31,623 nucleotides of DNA from a virus. The stretch spans positions 1 to 31,623 of IMG/VR virus record IMGVR_UViG_3300042563_004759. One strand, written 5' to 3'. Below are positions 31,179-31,623 of the stretch, one piece after another; within the stretch, counting starts at the first letter, position 1, and the number at the start of each line of letters is the position of its first letter. Below the pieces are notes generated by a model that saw only the letters and a program-made list of their open reading frames with translations, was not told where the DNA came from and made no database searches. Made by a program: the position numbers and the translations under genes.

Positions 31179-31415
31179 TCAGTGGTTAGCGAAGAAATAC
31201 TCAGCGTCCTTGCCGAGCTGCTCGATGGCGTCCTCGGTGTTGTCGTCGCAGTGTCCCATGTCCTCCTCTTTTTCGTTTCCAGACGGATCGAGCGGGTAGG
31301 TGCTGAACACCCATTTTCCGGGCATTCCGTCAGTCCATCCTCCTCGAACGTATTTCCCGCCAGGGCGGATTCCGAGACCTAGACGTTTGGCTTCTTTCTG
31401 TATTCGAGCATTCAT
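31179..31415 (-). CDS. small protein of unknown function beyond the integrase
   Basis: This 78-aa protein begins MNARIQKEAKRLGLGIRPGG and ends in an acidic helix (DDNTEDAIEQLGKDAEYFF). I chose the ATG at 31415; a TTG at 31427 would add four residues. A central W-rich part (GGWTDGMPGKWVFSTYPLD) suggests a compact fold. Composition is balanced, as in the other small accessory genes. It may be phage cargo or lie outside the phage. No function is recognised. Confidence 0.65.
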   Translation of the reverse strand: MNARIQKEAKRLGLGIRPGGKYVRGGWTDGMPGKWVFSTYPLDPSGNEKEEDMGHCDDNTEDAIEQLGKDAEYFFANH

Positions 31416-31440
31416 AATCGCTAACAAGTCGGTGGATTGC

Positions 31441-31457
31441 GACGGCGATAAGCCGTC
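31441..31457 (-). other. short stem-loop between the last two genes
   Basis: GACGGC (31441-31446) pairs perfectly with GCCGTC (31452-31457) around a 5-nt loop. It lies 10 bases after the stop of the truncated gene at the window's right edge. No U-tract follows on the - strand, so termination is doubtful. Confidence 0.4.
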
Positions 31458-31466
31458 AATTTGAAT

Positions 31467-31623
31467 TCAGGCATCTGCACCGCCGCGCATCACCTCGGCG
31501 TTCTGTGAAGAGAATGAATCGGCCTCGCTCATGCAGAAGAGGCCGCAAGATATTTTCGGATCTGCCCCCGTTGGATCGCCTGGGGGGATGTCGTAGAGCG
31601 GCACGTCGATTTTCACGCCCTTC
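31467..31623 (-). CDS. C-terminal part of a gene cut by the window edge, unknown function
   Basis: The - strand reads an open frame from the window edge to a TGA at 31467-31469, giving 51 residues: KGVKIDVPLYDIPPGDPTG, then ADPKISCGLFCMSEADSFSS and QNAEVMRGGADA. The frame has sensible composition and points the same way as the phage genes. Two cysteines (CGLFC) are noticeable. The 5' part is missing, so neither function nor origin can be decided. Confidence 0.55.
   Translation of the reverse strand, partial: KGVKIDVPLYDIPPGDPTGADPKISCGLFCMSEADSFSSQNAEVMRGGADA

Noticed and set aside
31441-31457. A rho-independent terminator at the short GACGGC/GCCGTC hairpin
   Set aside because: The stem is only 6 bp and no T-rich run follows on either strand within the expected distance, so I list it only as a stem-loop.
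31137-31623. An att copy of the tRNA-Gln 3' end after the integrase
   Set aside because: The closest resemblance is GGTTGAATC near 31172, which lacks the flanking stem sequence and is too short to count.
1-31623. CRISPR array or anti-phage defence island
   Set aside because: No spaced direct repeats of CRISPR type and no cas, toxin-antitoxin or restriction gene was recognised. The repeats present are short and tandem or dispersed.

Overview
The window is dominated by one temperate podovirus-type prophage of about 31 kb. A tRNA-Gln(TTG) gene lies on the + strand at its left edge. Every phage gene I can support is on the - strand, so in transcription order the phage reads from right to left. 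The host looks like a GC-rich bacterium, most plausibly Verrucomicrobiota. That is an inference from the style of the replication initiator, the small coiled-coil accessory proteins and the lack of Shine-Dalgarno sequences, and no host gene in the window settles it. The virion genes follow the T7/BPP-1-like short-tail plan (terminase, portal, scaffold, coat, tail tubular proteins A and B, internal core proteins), but there is no phage RNA polymerase and no DNA polymerase.

Layout from right to left. At 31623-31137 there are a truncated gene of unknown function and a small unknown gene, both of ordinary base composition. At 31136-29279 lies a tyrosine recombinase resembling integron integrases, coupled by 4-base stop/start overlaps to a 69-aa lipoprotein and a 224-aa unknown protein. 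At 29249-27172 is the replication block: an initiator whose gene carries nine 12-bp tandem repeats beside a 50-nt polypyrimidine/polypurine tract (a possible origin), a DnaC-like helicase loader and a small winged-helix candidate. At 26886-24772 are the small and large terminase subunits, flanked by short insert-like genes. At 24199-21244 are two small head genes, the portal and a Bbp19-like gene whose reading frame seems to continue past its stop. At 21217-18576 are the scaffold, a terminator, a roughly 200-bp non-coding leader, the coat protein, a decoration protein and a second terminator. At 18449-11775 are the tail tubular proteins A and B and two internal core candidates. At 11738-3702 is one 2678-aa polyvalent protein with an ADP-ribosyltransferase-like domain and a metallopeptidase-like domain. 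At 3664-2083 are adhesin-type genes. At 2086-182 is an unusual lysis-type cluster: an alpha/beta hydrolase, a membrane-anchored cupin, a 23-aa membrane peptide and an amidase endolysin.

Functionally, the integrase would insert the genome, possibly at tRNA-Gln. The initiator and loader would recruit the host replisome. Terminase would package DNA into a coat built on the scaffold. The short tail would eject the large polyvalent protein with the DNA, where its ADP-ribosyltransferase and peptidase domains could act early in the host. No CI-like repressor, excisionase or second att copy is visible, so the right boundary and the lysogeny control probably lie beyond base 31623.

The + strand is extremely rich in G over C through most phage genes, so the coding strand is C-rich. 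A few islands have balanced composition (2360-3000, 8100-8350, 24186-24720, 26919-27170, after 31140) and look like later acquisitions.
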